From contig OX485809.1 in assembly GCA_950295325.1 (NCBI GenBank), positions 1,364,001 through 1,428,000 on the forward strand: 64,000 nucleotides of DNA, written 5' to 3'. The DNA comes from Polytrichum commune (lineage: Eukaryota > Streptophyta > Polytrichopsida > Polytrichales > Polytrichaceae). The position numbers and the translations under genes are program-made. The notes beneath the pieces were generated by a model. That model saw nothing but the letters and a program-made list of their open reading frames with translations. It did not search any database and was not told the origin of the DNA. Of the stretch, positions 48,474-59,600 are shown piece after piece (position 1 is the first letter of the stretch; each line of letters begins with the position of its first letter).

Positions 48474-48684
48474 TTAGCCACAAACTTATGGGGAACATGT
48501 TTTCCTTTATTTAATCCTCTTTACCATCTATGGTGTTTAGAGTCACGTACGATATTTGCGAAGAGCCTAAACTAGACGTCTAATTTGTCAACGTTGGTCA
48601 TGATGAAGAAACATGAAAATGATGCCATGGGTCCAAGTAGGACCACCACTTTGAAAGTAGCATGAGAAACCCCGAGTCAGTCTA

Positions 48685-49072
48685 CTACACTAAATATGAT
48701 ATTTAGTGTCATGTGGTATTTTATGTCACAATGGTAACTTTTTGGACGACACTTGTTATTGAACAAGTGGACAAAGACTGTCATGGATGATGGATGAGTT
48801 CATCCATTGGCCAAAACCCTACCTCTTCTTGTCAACAACTTATGATGAAATATTGTCATGGATGATTGAAATTTGGATGGAAAATCACTTGGTAAGTGTC
48901 AGTAATTGCAACACCGTGAATCTAAAATCCCCCCCCCCCAAAAAAAAGTTCACAAGAAATGACAAATAATGTTGGGTTACCAATTAGCGTTGGTGACACT
49001 ACCCCGCGGTTTATGGTTAGTATTGAGCAAGAAAATTAGAATTGGTGACACCGATATTCATATTTAGTGTAG
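48685..49072. mobile_element. MITE, CTACACTAAATATGATATTT family
   Basis: Terminal inverted repeats CTACACTAAATATGATATTT (left) and its imperfect inverse (CATATTTAGTGTAG, right). 388 bp. The same element occurs inverted at 61694-62072, including GGTGACACTA, TATTGAGCAAG and the ATGGATGA/CATCCATT segments. There is no coding capacity. A poly-C/poly-A junction lies inside near 48930. Confidence 0.7.
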
Positions 49073-49144
49073 TTAGACCCAAATGGATTTGATATGAAAT
49101 GACCCGAGATGAAATAACCACAAATTTTACACGAATGAGTTTTA

Positions 49145-49358
49145 CTACACTAAATATGATATTTCGAGTCACTCACTATTTGGATTTACACGATGTTATA
49201 TATTCTTAAACAATCGATGTCATTTTTTTTTATCAATTGAAGATGTTGAATGTTCTATAATGTCAAAACTACCATTTGTTGGCAAATTTTGAGATATGCA
49301 ATACAGCAATTGTGTGATTCCAAATAGTAAGTGACACTAAACCTCATATTTAGTGTAG
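49145..49358. mobile_element. Short MITE of the CTACACTAAATAT family
   Basis: The left arm CTACACTAAATATGATATTT is followed by CGAGTCACTCACTATTTGG. The right arm is the inverse (CCAAATAGTAAGTGACAC then TAAACCTCATATTTAGTGTAG). 214 bp with arms of about 38 bp. It shares only the outer part of the arms with the 48.7-kb element. Confidence 0.7.
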
Positions 49359-49693
49359 ATGCCTTTGACCTCGGTAACATTGGGAGGGGCCCAAAGAAAA
49401 ATAGAAAGATGTCCATTTAGCCCTAGCAATAATGAAGAAGCAAGAAAGAAAAGAATGTTAAATCATGAGGATTGTAAATTATATTCTTTGCCAGCTCTCT
49501 AACTCCGGAATTGGCCTTGGAGACCCCTTTATGAGCCTTAGTAAGATGTTATGAAAAGTGACTAGCAAGACCATGTTGGGATGAATTAACCGCAAATTGA
49601 TTTAGGGTTTAGGGTCCAATGACTTACTACACTCCCTTTACCTTGGTGAGATTGGAGAACCCCAACTCAAAGCACCACGATGACCTCCACTTA

Positions 49694-50276
49694 AGGGGTT
49701 GTTTACACCATGGACCATGAAGTCGTTCCATGCCATGTAAAATGTGTGATTGGTTGTTGAACTTCGTCTTGGTTGCACTTCTGTTTATACAAAGGTTAAA
49801 ATGTCAGAGTGGCCATGGAGTTCGAGGTCCCCATAAGACATATTTTAAGGCCTACATTATCCACCGACATGGTCCAACGGGTTTTGCGGTGGAAGAGGCA
49901 AAAAAAAAAAATGCTTTGATAGAAAAAAGGCAAGGGCCCATGGTAGAGAAATATTATTATAGTAAACTTGAATGAAATGTTTTTGGGGGAAGAGAAGATG
50001 AAGAGAAGAGAAGAGAAGGCAAAAGAATGGTCAAACTTATTATTTTTCAAAAGTGCCCTTTTTGGACATATATGAAAAGAAATCATCGCATTCATATTTT
50101 GGTGCATGGTCATGCCTCTTGGTCCACATTCGGATTACACCTAGTGAGGGGCCCAAAGGCTTTGTAGATTGATCTTTTAGGAAATTGGACCATCGAAGTT
50201 GGACCATGAAGTCGGACCATAGAATAAGGCCCTTTTCCATGGTCGGACTTCATGGTCCATGGCGTAAAACAACCCT
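49694..50276. mobile_element. MITE with TTGTTTACACC...GGACCATGAAGTC arms
   Basis: The left end reads AGGGGTTGTTTACACCATGG then ACCATGAAGTCG. The right end, complemented, reads AGGGTTGTTTTACGCCATGG then ACCATGAAGTCCG. About 583 bp. A second GGACCATGAAGTCGGACCAT lies close to the right end. There is no coding capacity. Confidence 0.65.
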
Positions 50277-52279
50277 GAGTTGCCTCTGCCATCATGAGAC
50301 GCCTTTCTTTGAGCTAGGCCCCACATTGTCCCCCAAGGTGAAACACAATGAATAATATAATTTTATCTTACAAATACACCCTAAACCCCATAATATCAAC
50401 CTTTTTAATGTCATTCCTTCTTGCATATCCCAAAACCTTAGGGAATGGATGTTCTCAATTTCAATCTCTCTCTTTATTGTCATGTTTCCCTCCCGTATAG
50501 TAGGAGGCGTCTCCTCCTGATCAAGACCCCCGTCAACAATCCACATGGTACCGTAGTTTTGAAAAGACTAGGACTAAATCTCAATCGAGCTGGAACCAAT
50601 AGTGTCATGGCACATGTCATGGTTTTAAGTGCTAAAGTGAGGAGGAACAAGCGTTTAATTGAGTGGCTGTGACAACCTCTAGACATTGGTAATGTGTTCG
50701 GACCAACTTTTAGGTTAAAAAAACTAGTCAAGGAATAAAATTACCAACTTTTTTTTCAACTGTCTTGATTTCTATCTTCCAACATGGGGGCAATTTGCAC
50801 CGCCTTTTACTTCTCCATATTTGGTGTAGAATTTCTTAAATGATCGGTTATGGGCACCTATCTACTCTATATGACGGGTTTTGACATTGAAATTAACCAC
50901 CAAAGAATTCCAACCACACGCTCGCACACATCAAGTTGTCATCATTGTAATTTTTATCATAATTTCAATGCTGACTTTGTGTTATTCCGCAATGTCACAT
51001 GCTACACTAATCCTCATTTATCACTCATCCATATTAACATCACGAAATTCCTTAATATCACGTGCACTTTGGTTGCCACAAGCATGATATTACAAAGTTT
51101 AGAGTGTGTCTCTTATTCGCTTATTTGACCTTGGAAAGACCACCAATGTACTTGAATAAATTAATTACAAACATGTGGGGGTAAAGTAGACAAACCCATT
51201 CATTCCGATACCCCCCAATCTTACTATATAGAGATCCCCGAAAGTCGTGAAGTTTCACACATGTAGCCGCCATTTTATAACGTATTGCATAAAGTCACGA
51301 AGAAGAGCACATGTAGTCATCACATTCGGCGTGATGGAAAAAGTAAGGTTGAAGGACACAAACTTGGGTTCCTTGAAAAGGGCACTAATTTTACTCAAGT
51401 TGTTGTCTCACAATTATTAGAAATAGGTCTACTATGCTGTGAACATGGGTTGGGAGAGAATCTTGCCTTTAAAAATTTACAGTAATCTCAAAACTTGGAA
51501 ATAAATTATGATTTTTTTGTTTGTTGAACGTTGTGATATCAATTTCCAAACATGTGAAAAATCACCCCAATATCACACATGTAATACTTTTATGCGAAAT
51601 TGCTTAAGGTATTGGAAATATGCTTGTCTACTTTACATGTTGACATCTATTGACATCAGGGAGAGTGAGAATTATTGATTCTTATGTAAAGTCTATGGAT
51701 TATTCCATCGATGACCTAAAGTCGGAGGTGGTTTAGTTGTTTACGTGAACGAGAAGTTCTCAACCATCCTCAACATAAGTTTTGACATGTTGTACATAAG
51801 TACATTGCATAATTTAGATAGCAAGAAAATTCCCTCAAGCTCAAATTCATGACTTATAGATGAGGTAGTTGGAGACTTCATATGTGTCTAATAACGGTAA
51901 GTAATGGTTATAATAAATTTAGTTCTCTTGTAAATGAATTAGATTAGAAGAAGAATCGATGAAACCAATGTTTTGGAATGTCAACATGACCCAATTAAGT
52001 TGAGTATATGTAAGTTTAATGCACTATAGATGTGGTAGTTGGAACCTTCACATAACTTATGTATGATTATGGTAAGTAATGGTTCTTGAGTTTGTCCTTT
52101 AGTTCCTTGGTTAGTAGTTGGAGCCCATATCCTATGTATGACGAGTGACAAAGGTTTGAGCATATGTAGGGCGGTAGAACGATCACATTTGTGATAGGAT
52201 ATTTTATACTTTATACTTTATCAATTTATATATGAATATTAATCATTTCATTGACGAACTACAGTTAGAGATGGCTTAT
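50277..52279. other. Gene-free region
   Basis: 50935-51110 is an inverted partial copy of the MITE at 41778-42266. 51860-52150 contains three loose copies of GTAGTTGGA ... GGTAAGTAATGGTT. Short frames at 50445-50731 on either strand have no known domain. Confidence 0.4.
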
Positions 52280-52835
52280 GCCTTTCACGATAACCTCTGA
52301 AAAAACTCAACCATTAGAGTTTCAACTACCGTTTTTGGGTATATGATATATACATACATTTTAATTTTGGATTTTGACACTAGAATCGAAATGAACATGT
52401 TCTTCACATTTGTAGCAGTTGTGGCATAATAGGTGGAGGTGTGGGGATAGAAAGAGCAAAGATAAAGTGAAAAGGAGGAGATTAGTTGCTTGTTTGCACA
52501 TGGGTTATGTCCTTTGTGATGAACTCCAAAGTGCTCAACCATTCAAGTTTCAACCACCTTTTTTTGGGCATGTTCAAAACACGTATAATCCCAAAAAGTT
52601 AGATTCAACACTAGAGTTAAACTAAACATGTTCTTCACGTTTGTAATAGTTTTGGCGGAGTAGGTTAAGGTGCAAGGATAGAATGAGGAGAGAAAAAGTG
52701 AAGAGGAGGAGACAATTGCTCGTCTCCACGTGTGCCTTATGCTCTTTGTGATAAACTCCAAAGTGCTCAACCATTAAAGTTTTAGCCGTTGTTTTTGGGC
52801 ATGTTCTATACACACATACTTCAAAATTTAGAATG
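52280..52835. repeat. Tandem repeat, about 230-bp unit, 2.3 copies
   Basis: CTCAACCATT anchors near 52311, 52539 and 52771 give a 228-232-bp period. Within each full unit, AACATGTTCTTCAC, TTGTAGCAGTTGTGGC-like, GTGAAAAGGAGGAGA and CTTTGTGATGAACTCCAAAG recur. Open - strand frames in each unit share NVKNMF and SFYP motifs only because the DNA is repeated; no family is recognised. Confidence 0.65.
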
Positions 52836-54394
52836 ATTAGAATTAAAGTTTACGATACATTTTTTTAATTAGTTGGAACCCCACTCAAACCCCCAATGCT
52901 TAAAACGATTGTTTTACCTTCAATTTCTTTTATTTGAGTTCATATACAATAGGGTAATATCATGAAACATAGAGTATGGGTTTCACTTGAGCAAACTTTA
53001 CTTAACTCTTTCAAGGATAGTGGACAAATTTTTGGCTCATTTAAGATACAATCACTAAGTCTCTTCCCCACATGACAAAGCCAATAAACAACTTACAAAC
53101 AATTTCAATCTAAAATTTCAATTAATACAAATCATAAATCTCAAATATTTCAATATTATTTGGTTTATGTTTTCCACTACCTAAAACATCTATCATCATC
53201 AATGGTTGGGTGGAGGTTCGTGGAGCCTTTCATTATATGAAGCCAAAATAACAACTAAATCATGGTCAAATGGGTTAGGGTTTAGGATTGAAATTTATTG
53301 CACCCATGTCAGATGATAAGTGTTGGGAAAATAACTCCAAACCTATGGGTGGTCCTCATGAACAATCCAACCCCTTTACATTGCTAGGGTTAGACACCCG
53401 CATATGTGAGTTGGGCCCTCAATGGATAGATGAATTTAGTTGGAATTAGACAGGTCCAACTAGAAGAATGGATGAATAAATCAAGTTGGAATTAGACAAT
53501 TCTAACTGGAAGAATGTGATTGAGTCAAAAGATGGAAGAAGATTCCAGAGGAACCATAGATAGAAGATTCATAGTAGAACTAAAGCTATAACTACGAATA
53601 TAAGACATTTACTATATTTGAAAATAGAAAGTAAAAGTAGTGTCTTTGGCATAAGAGGAAGCTCAGGGAGGGGAGAGGATCTTTTTGTCTCTCTCCCTCT
53701 CTCTTATGGTCGGGTGGTCCGAGCTTATAATCAATCACATTGCATTTGTTAAGGGTGAAGTTTTTTTATACTATACTCCGTTGAAAGGTCTCAATGATTG
53801 TATCGAGTGTAAATGTTTATTATATTATTTACGAGCGATTGAGGTACGTGACATTCCTCGTGATAAACTCGGGTGAAGCATTATTTTTGAATACTATTAG
53901 AATGAAACGGTTGGTAGCATCCACACAATGTTTATGGTCAAATCAACTCCAAAACATTATCTAGTTGAGTTTGTACGTTGGGTGGGACCGGGAATAAGCC
54001 AAACCTCTATTCAGAATTATACTTTGTTTATTCTCTCAACTTAGCACTGCATTGACAACTTCAGCTCGATAAACTCGGGTGAAACAATGTCATTGATTTT
54101 ATTAGAACGGAACGGTGGGTAGTCGCCGAATAATGAGGAATTTAGAAAGTAACATACTTCCCATAACACAAAACATACTTGTGTTTTTCTCATAGTGGGG
54201 GCCCAGCTTGAGGAGCAAGGACACCTCCACTTCTTCACTTGAGGTCTTGCGGTGAGGAAGGATCATGGCCGACGGGTCCAAGTGGGGCCGCCGCACCGGA
54301 GTTCACCTGCTCATCGATCGCAGCAGCTTGATAATCACGGTTAGCTTCAGAAATCATGAGCCTAAGCTAATAATCAGTTAACTTAGGCTCGAAT
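52836..54394. other. Gene-free region with a short direct duplication
   Basis: 53865-53935 and 54065-54135 share AAACTCGGGTGAA, TATTAGAA and GAACGGTGGGTAG-like motifs, a diverged direct duplication spaced about 200 bp. 54200-54330 becomes GC-richer and coding-like, but I found no convincing frame. It may belong to the candidate gene just downstream. Confidence 0.4.
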
Positions 54395-54643
54395 CTAGAA
54401 GAAGGCGACGTCGTCATCGTCGCAACAGGGAAGGTGGTCACGAGGCAGCCTGAAAGCAACCCAGGAAGGAACACGGAAGTTCACAAGAAGGCCACAAGAA
54501 ACTGGGAAGAGTTTTAACTTGTACTTAACTTGCTGGTGACGGAGGACGATGACGCTGCGAGCATCCTGATTGCCGTGTCCCGGTCTTGCTGGGCGTGCTG
54601 GACGACCTCGCCACCAGTTTTCAACAGTCGGCACGTTGACCAC
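54395..54643 (-). CDS. Possible two-exon gene end, unrecognised product
   Basis: The - strand shows an acceptor after CTTGTAG at 54644, a GC-rich exon 54643-54530 (EVVQHAQQDRDTAIRMLAAS, then SSSVTS) with a GTTAAGT donor, and a second exon 54449-54395 after TTGCTTTCAG. The second exon continues in phase as KLPRDHLPCC then DDDDVAFF and a stop. The splice sites, matching phases and higher GC than the surroundings support a coding 3' end. No upstream exon with a start could be fixed, and I do not recognise the protein. It could instead be part of a divergent transcript near the RING gene promoter. Confidence 0.3.
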   Translation of the reverse strand: MVNVPTVENWWRGRPARPARPGHGNQDARSVIVLRHQQVKYKLKLFPVSCGLLVNFRVPSWVAFRLPRDHLPCCDDDDVAFF

Positions 54644-55088
54644 CTACAAGTAAAACCTTATGGAGACATCAGCATAATTGGGTATGATGGAAGAGAGAGA
54701 GAGAGACAGAGAGAGCTGGACAACCTTACTCGGTGCAGGCGAACTAAACTTAGTTAGAGGGATGGGTCAGTTGGGGCGCGTCGGAGCTTGAAGAATATCA
54801 CGCACAAAAGGAAAGAAGATCATCAGTTTGGGCTTCGGTGGATACTTACAGTAGTTAGTTGGTAACTTTGATAGGTTTCTGGGGGCTTTGGGCGTTCTAG
54901 AAGGTGGAGGTGGTGTGGTGGTGCAGGAGGGCCAGAAGTTGCTGAGAACATTTGTTGACTAAGTAAGTGGGGAATATTGGAGGGGTTGCAGGCATGTCAA
55001 AAAACTGGAGCTGGAATCTTGGTGCAGCGTGACTCTAATTGTCGGCTTTGATAGGCAGGAGCTGCTCGGGAAAACATATTTGTTTCTG

Positions 55089-55620
55089 GCCTGTGAGTCA
55101 GTTGTTGCTGGTGGTCACGCAGAGGTTTAGGGGCTTGCCTCTGTCTGTGTGTCTGTGTGAGGGTGGGAGGAAGGAAGGAAGGATTCGGGTGATGAACTTT
55201 TGGCGGCGGATTCTAGTGTAATTTTTCTATCGAGATATCCACTTGGAAGGATCAAAGCTTTCAGGGTTTAGTGAATCGAGGATTCCGGGAAAGACTTTGC
55301 AATCTTGGCAGTTAGAATTGGATTGCAGTAGCGCCTGGACCAATTTCCGTTAGGTTTCTGAAATCGTTTTGGGCCTGTGAGTTGTCGGTGGTGCAAGGTG
55401 AGGGGCTTGCCTCTGTCTGTCTATCTGTGTCTGTCTACCTGTCTACAGGGGCAAGCCTGAGGGTGGCAGGGAGGAATTGGGTGGCGGATTCTTGTGTTTT
55501 GATTTTGAGATTTATAACTTGGAAGCAGTAAGCTTCAGGCCTCAGTGAATTGAGGATTCCGGGAGAAAGATTGCAATTTTGAAACATACGCGACTCGGAT
55601 TGCAATTACGCGCGCGGCTG
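55089..55620. repeat. Tandem duplication in leader region of RING gene
   Basis: GGCCTGTGAGT, GAGGGGCTTGCCTCTGTCTG-like, GGCGGATTCT, AACTTGGAAG and GAGGATTCCGGGA occur in the same order at about 55096-55345 and again at about 55370-55620, an offset of roughly 274 bp. The second copy ends about 110 bases before the RING-H2 start codon, so the duplicated unit probably covers promoter or 5' untranslated sequence. Confidence 0.65.
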
Positions 55621-55730
55621 GAGAAATTCGGTTTGGTTTGGGGGAATTGGTGGACGCGAGTGCGGAATTAGGTGCTCTGGGTGAAGAAGAAGATTGTGCT
55701 TCAGCGAGCCTTTAAGGGCATTCCAGCAGG

Positions 55731-56999
55731 ATGGCAACGAACCCGCCGAACACCATGGTGATGAGCGCGCCACCCGGCCCGGCTGGGTTCAGCACTCCAT
55801 CGAGCCCCGGCAGCAACAGCAGCAGCCCCGGCAGCAGCTATGTCGTCAACAGCAAGATCATGGTGGTGGCCGTGGCGGTTCTCTTCGCAGTGGTGCTCTT
55901 TATCCTCTGCTTGCACATTTACGCAAAATGGTTCTGGCGCAACCAAGGGTCGATCGCAGCAGCCGGACCAGGAACTCTCTCATGGCGTATTCGACGTCGG
56001 TACCGCGACGATCCAAACGCCCAAAACTTCAACCAAGCTTTCATGAACCTGCAGAGCGTGGGGTTAGAGAAGTCCGTCGTGGAGGCTCTACCCACGTTCG
56101 AGTACAAGCCTTCTGAGATGAATTCCAAGTTGGAGTGCGTGGTGTGTTTGGAGGAGTTCGAAGATGGTGAGAAGGGACGCACCTTGCCCAAGTGCGGCCA
56201 CAATTTCCACCTCGACTGCATCGACATGTGGTTGCATTCGCACTCCACCTGCCCGCTGTGCCGGGCGAGTGTGCAGGCCCCGGACGTCGACTCGATGGAG
56301 AAAGCCGTCACTCCTGCATCATCAGTAGCAGCATCAGCTGTGGTCATCGCCATCACTACGGAGCCCCCAAATTCATCACCATCGGAAACTGTGGTTGGCG
56401 ATGTGCAAGCTCCATTCATGGCCGCTATGCGTGCATCCAGACGGCGCCGTGGGTTAGGGCTTGGCTCGCCATTGAGTCCCGCCGGAACCAACAGCCTGCC
56501 ACGCACCGCTGAGGATCACCAGGACGCACAGGCTGGCGGAAATGATTCATCAATGCAAGGAGGAGAACGTCAACAACAATCTCGAGTTTTAGGCAACGAG
56601 TCGTCCGCAACGCAGAGACCATCTGGAGCGGACCCCAAGCTCAATGTCGCCAAAACCTCGTCCAAGATTCCGTCGAATGTGCTCTTCTGGGGCAACCAAA
56701 CGCAGGTGAATACATCCGCGGGGAGCATCAATTCATCGAGATCGTCCAGTTTGCGGGCGCCGTTCCAGGTGGCCATTGACATTCCACAAGCGAGTAATGG
56801 CGGTGCAGCAGCTTCATCGGACTCGGGGAGTTCTTCACCCTTCACCAATCTCATGTCTCCCATGCTGCGTGCGTCTGCGAGCTTCCGGCGATTGCTGAGC
56901 CAAGGCAGGAATGCGGCAGTCTCTCCTCACACACCATCATCGCTGGACGATGCTGCAGCAGGATCATCATCGTCGATTGCCCCACCACCAAATGCTTGA
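55731..56999 (+). CDS. ATL-type RING-H2 E3 ubiquitin ligase, membrane-anchored
   Basis: Intronless gene for 422 residues. The N-terminal 40 residues are Pro/Ser-rich. Residues 43-67 (IMVVAVAVLFAVVLFILCLH and onwards) form one membrane segment. The ATL GLD-type motif appears as GLEKSVVEALPTFEY (111-125). The RING-H2 domain has C136, C139, C155, H157, H160, C163, C174 and C177, with the PxC (P153) and DMWL (165-168) signatures of ATL proteins. All eight zinc ligands are present. The tail of about 240 residues is rich in Ser, Ala and Gln and probably disordered. ATL proteins are plant E3 ligases that pass ubiquitin from E2 enzymes to targets, often in defence or stress responses; the target here is unknown. 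The intact frame, lack of introns and GC content above the flanks are usual for this family. The start is the first ATG of the frame. Confidence 0.92.
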   Translation: MATNPPNTMVMSAPPGPAGFSTPSSPGSNSSSPGSSYVVNSKIMVVAVAVLFAVVLFILCLHIYAKWFWRNQGSIAAAGPGTLSWRIRRRYRDDPNAQNFNQAFMNLQSVGLEKSVVEALPTFEYKPSEMNSKLECVVCLEEFEDGEKGRTLPKCGHNFHLDCIDMWLHSHSTCPLCRASVQAPDVDSMEKAVTPASSVAASAVVIAITTEPPNSSPSETVVGDVQAPFMAAMRASRRRRGLGLGSPLSPAGTNSLPRTAEDHQDAQAGGNDSSMQGGERQQQSRVLGNESSATQRPSGADPKLNVAKTSSKIPSNVLFWGNQTQVNTSAGSINSSRSSSLRAPFQVAIDIPQASNGGAAASSDSGSSSPFTNLMSPMLRASASFRRLLSQGRNAAVSPHTPSSLDDAAAGSSSSIAPPPNA

Positions 57000-58186
57000 A
57001 TCTTCAACGACCTCCAATTTTGATACGCTTAACCCCCTGTAATGATCACCAAGTGGATTCCTTTGTATAGTAGCTGGAATTTCACATGTATATCCATGTC
57101 TATCTCCAATTCCGAATTGCAGATGGATTGACAAGAGCACAGTGAGGAGAATCATCGCTTTTATTTTGGATGCTCATCCTCAACTTGGCCCTGTCTCTCG
57201 CAGTACGTGTACCTGCTCTTCAAATTCTCGAGAAATCCTCCTGCAGTCCATCGACATGGAAGCTCCAGTTTGGTGGGAATTATTGCTTAGTTTCTCTTCG
57301 TAGACATAAAGAGTTGGTTTGAGACATTGGCACTCTTAAGTTGAAGTTGTCGGTACAGGCGTGGGAATTGAAGTCGTAATTTGGTGGATGTAGCTGAGCA
57401 GCTGTGGAGAGGGGTGTCGTTACGTCGACGAGCCGATGAGTGGCAAGATGAAGATGACGGTACTTACATCGAATATTCCAGCATTCAAGTATCTCGATGT
57501 GCAGGAGCCTGATGAACTTGCACCACCTCTCTTTACCAAAATCTCTCCATCCATCAATGCAGCGAATAAGGCTGAAAGGGCACCACGATTTAGTACTTTC
57601 AGCTATTTTGCAGAAGCCATAGCCACCTACTATTTGCCTTACCCACTGGGATTCAAGCATTCTTATTGAGATAAGGAGTCGGCTGCAACATCCTTCGCTT
57701 GGGGATCTTCAGTGAGGTGGACATCAAATGTCATTTTTTAATTTGTATGTACATACATAGCCAATTTGAAGCCACCCGCATGCTGAAGCTGAGTCCGGAG
57801 GCACATTGTAGGGATTCCTTTAGTTAGACTAGTCTAATTTATATTGGACCAAAACCGTCATGAAACGAGGCTGATTCTGTATGGACCTGGCAAGGGTTTA
57901 AATCTACATAAATGCCTCAATCCAGTTGAATATGTCGGCAAGTTGTTGAATTTATTGCATGCACATCAAGTTTTTGTCATCGGTTAATAAGCTCGGTTTT
58001 GTGAATGCTGAGCAATTGCTTGTAGTATTTTGATAAGGAGAGAACAAATTTAGGGTTGGACATTCTCATCTGCATAATATGACTTTCAATTCAATTTCTC
58101 TTGGTCTTGTGATCTATTGGTACTGCAAGCCGAAGTGATACGAAGTGTTAATTTCCATGTTAGAAATCTAAGTCGGAGCTATCATC

Positions 58187-58255
58187 TTAGGGTTAGTTTC
58201 CATGTAGGCCGCTCGCCCACTAGAATCTGGTGGGCTATACGGAAACTAACCCTAA
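58187..58255. repeat. 69-bp hairpin, TTAGGGTTAGTTTCC arms
   Basis: TTAGGGTTAGTTTCC at the left and GGAAACTAACCCTAA at the right are exact complements, and the inner arms continue imperfectly (ATGTAGGCC versus GGGCTATAC). If TTA/TAA is taken as target sequence, the core is GGGTTAG...CTAACCC. It may be a very small MITE derivative. Confidence 0.55.
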
Positions 58256-59084
58256 CTGTGCCATTGTCTTTAACTAGCCACTGTCATTTGCTGTATTTTG
58301 AGACCCAGGAACATGAGGGGACAGAATAACATGGCCCTCCTTGTTGAACGATCATGAAGTTTCTTGGTTCTCATTTCGAACCTTGGAGGATTCTAAATTC
58401 AAGTTATCACTCAAGATGAAGAGATGTTGCTCTATCCACTCTTTGTGCTAGATATCATATAAACCTTGTGCAGGACTTTTGTTAATTCATCAATATGGAT
58501 TTCATAAACTTGAATGTGGCAATCGGTGCCCTCAATATCAGATGACAATGATTACCATATCTGAAAACATCGATCGTGTGCCAGGAGGGATTCGCTCTCA
58601 TCTGTTAAGGTTTGTACATTGTATACCCAAAACCAACACTTACAAACCTTTTACAATAGGTACATATTGATCACGAGGATGTACACTACTGTAGTTTTTG
58701 CATACGGCATCCATACAATGCGTTCTCGAATGCGTTGGAATCTCTTGAACTTGCGAAAATTAATACGCACACATCTGACCATTCTAATGTGCTGGCCTTA
58801 CATAAAAGGGCGAGGGTTTTGTAAGTTATGTACTATAAGGATGACCCAAGAATTGATTCAAGACCTGCACTGAAGAAAGATGGAAAAGAAGAGGCAGTTA
58901 TAGGATGGATTTGTTGAGTCTTGACATGGACACTTGGTTTCTCCCATGTCACTGATTCAAATGTAATTTTTTGTATACAGCAAGCATTGGATAGACTCCC
59001 TGTTCTCAGTGGAGAATTAAATCCTAACAAATGAACTGCATTGAAAACTGAACAACTCTCTGGATAGAATCCAGGATTCAATGA

Positions 59085-59295
59085 ACGGGGAGAACCGGCT
59101 GCTAGTTACAGATGCAGCGGAGAGATAACCGGTTGAAGTTCAAGACGTCAGGATGATTATCAATCATTTTATACGAATGTAAAGAATGTACCTCGAATCA
59201 GTAAAGAAAGACTGAAAGATGTCAACATGTTGGTTGGACTTGGAAACACTAGGATATTGACTGATCATGCCCAAAAAAGATCCTGGACACTGTCC
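59085..59295. repeat. Dispersed repeat, second good copy
   Basis: GGGGAGAACCGGCTG, AACCGGTTGAAGTTC, AGTAAAGAAAGACTGAAAGAT, TTGGACTTGGAAACACTAGG and GGACACTGTCC parallel 12615-12800 and, in part, 40660-40760 (ACCGGTTGGACTTGGAAACA). No coding capacity and no clear termini. Confidence 0.55.
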
Positions 59296-59405
59296 AAGAT
59301 CGCATTGGTGTACGTTACTATTTAATTAAGTAGAGATGATGAGCGGCGTGATAATGGAATTGATATGCTGTTTAATATATCATGCTTGGAGCAATCAACT
59401 TGCCG

Positions 59406-59600
59406 CTATGGATTTACAAGAATGACATGTGCTCCATAAACCAGAAGCTGTTCAACGGTTGCAGATTCACTTTCAACATATTCGACACCAAATCTCAGGA
59501 ATGACCAATGTGAGAAGACCGCATCAATCCTCTGACTTCTTAAATTAGAGTCAATAATGTAATCTGATGATGTGATCATTCTTAAGAAAATCCTGAACAC
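59406..59600 (-). pseudogene. Isolated terminal-exon-like piece, unrecognised
   Basis: After an acceptor-like CCTGTGTTCAG the - strand reads FLRMITSSDYIIDSNLRSQR, IDAVFSHWSFLRFGVEYVES and ESATVEQLLVYGAHVILVNP, then a stop. The composition is strongly protein-like (balanced, no low complexity) and the frame is open throughout. I see no upstream exon within the next several kilobases, so it is probably a fragment of a duplicated gene, or the last exon of a gene whose other exons I could not see. The family is not recognised. Confidence 0.35.

Larger units (their letters stand above)
57000..59405. other. Downstream region of RING gene, no second gene
   Basis: 57000 to about 57700 remains GC-richer and may include the 3' untranslated region. 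A 77-codon frame at 57436-57669 (+) has no recognisable domain. After 57700 the sequence becomes AT-rich. A repeat copy lies at 59085-59290 and a small hairpin element at 58187-58255. Confidence 0.4.

Noticed and set aside
52280-52835. Repeated - strand frames as a small protein family
   Set aside because: They exist because a 230-bp unit is tandemly repeated. Frames differ between units and lack known motifs.
55919-56506. A 195-codon frame antisense to the RING-H2 gene
   Set aside because: It is GC-rich antisense of a real coding exon and contains no independent motif.
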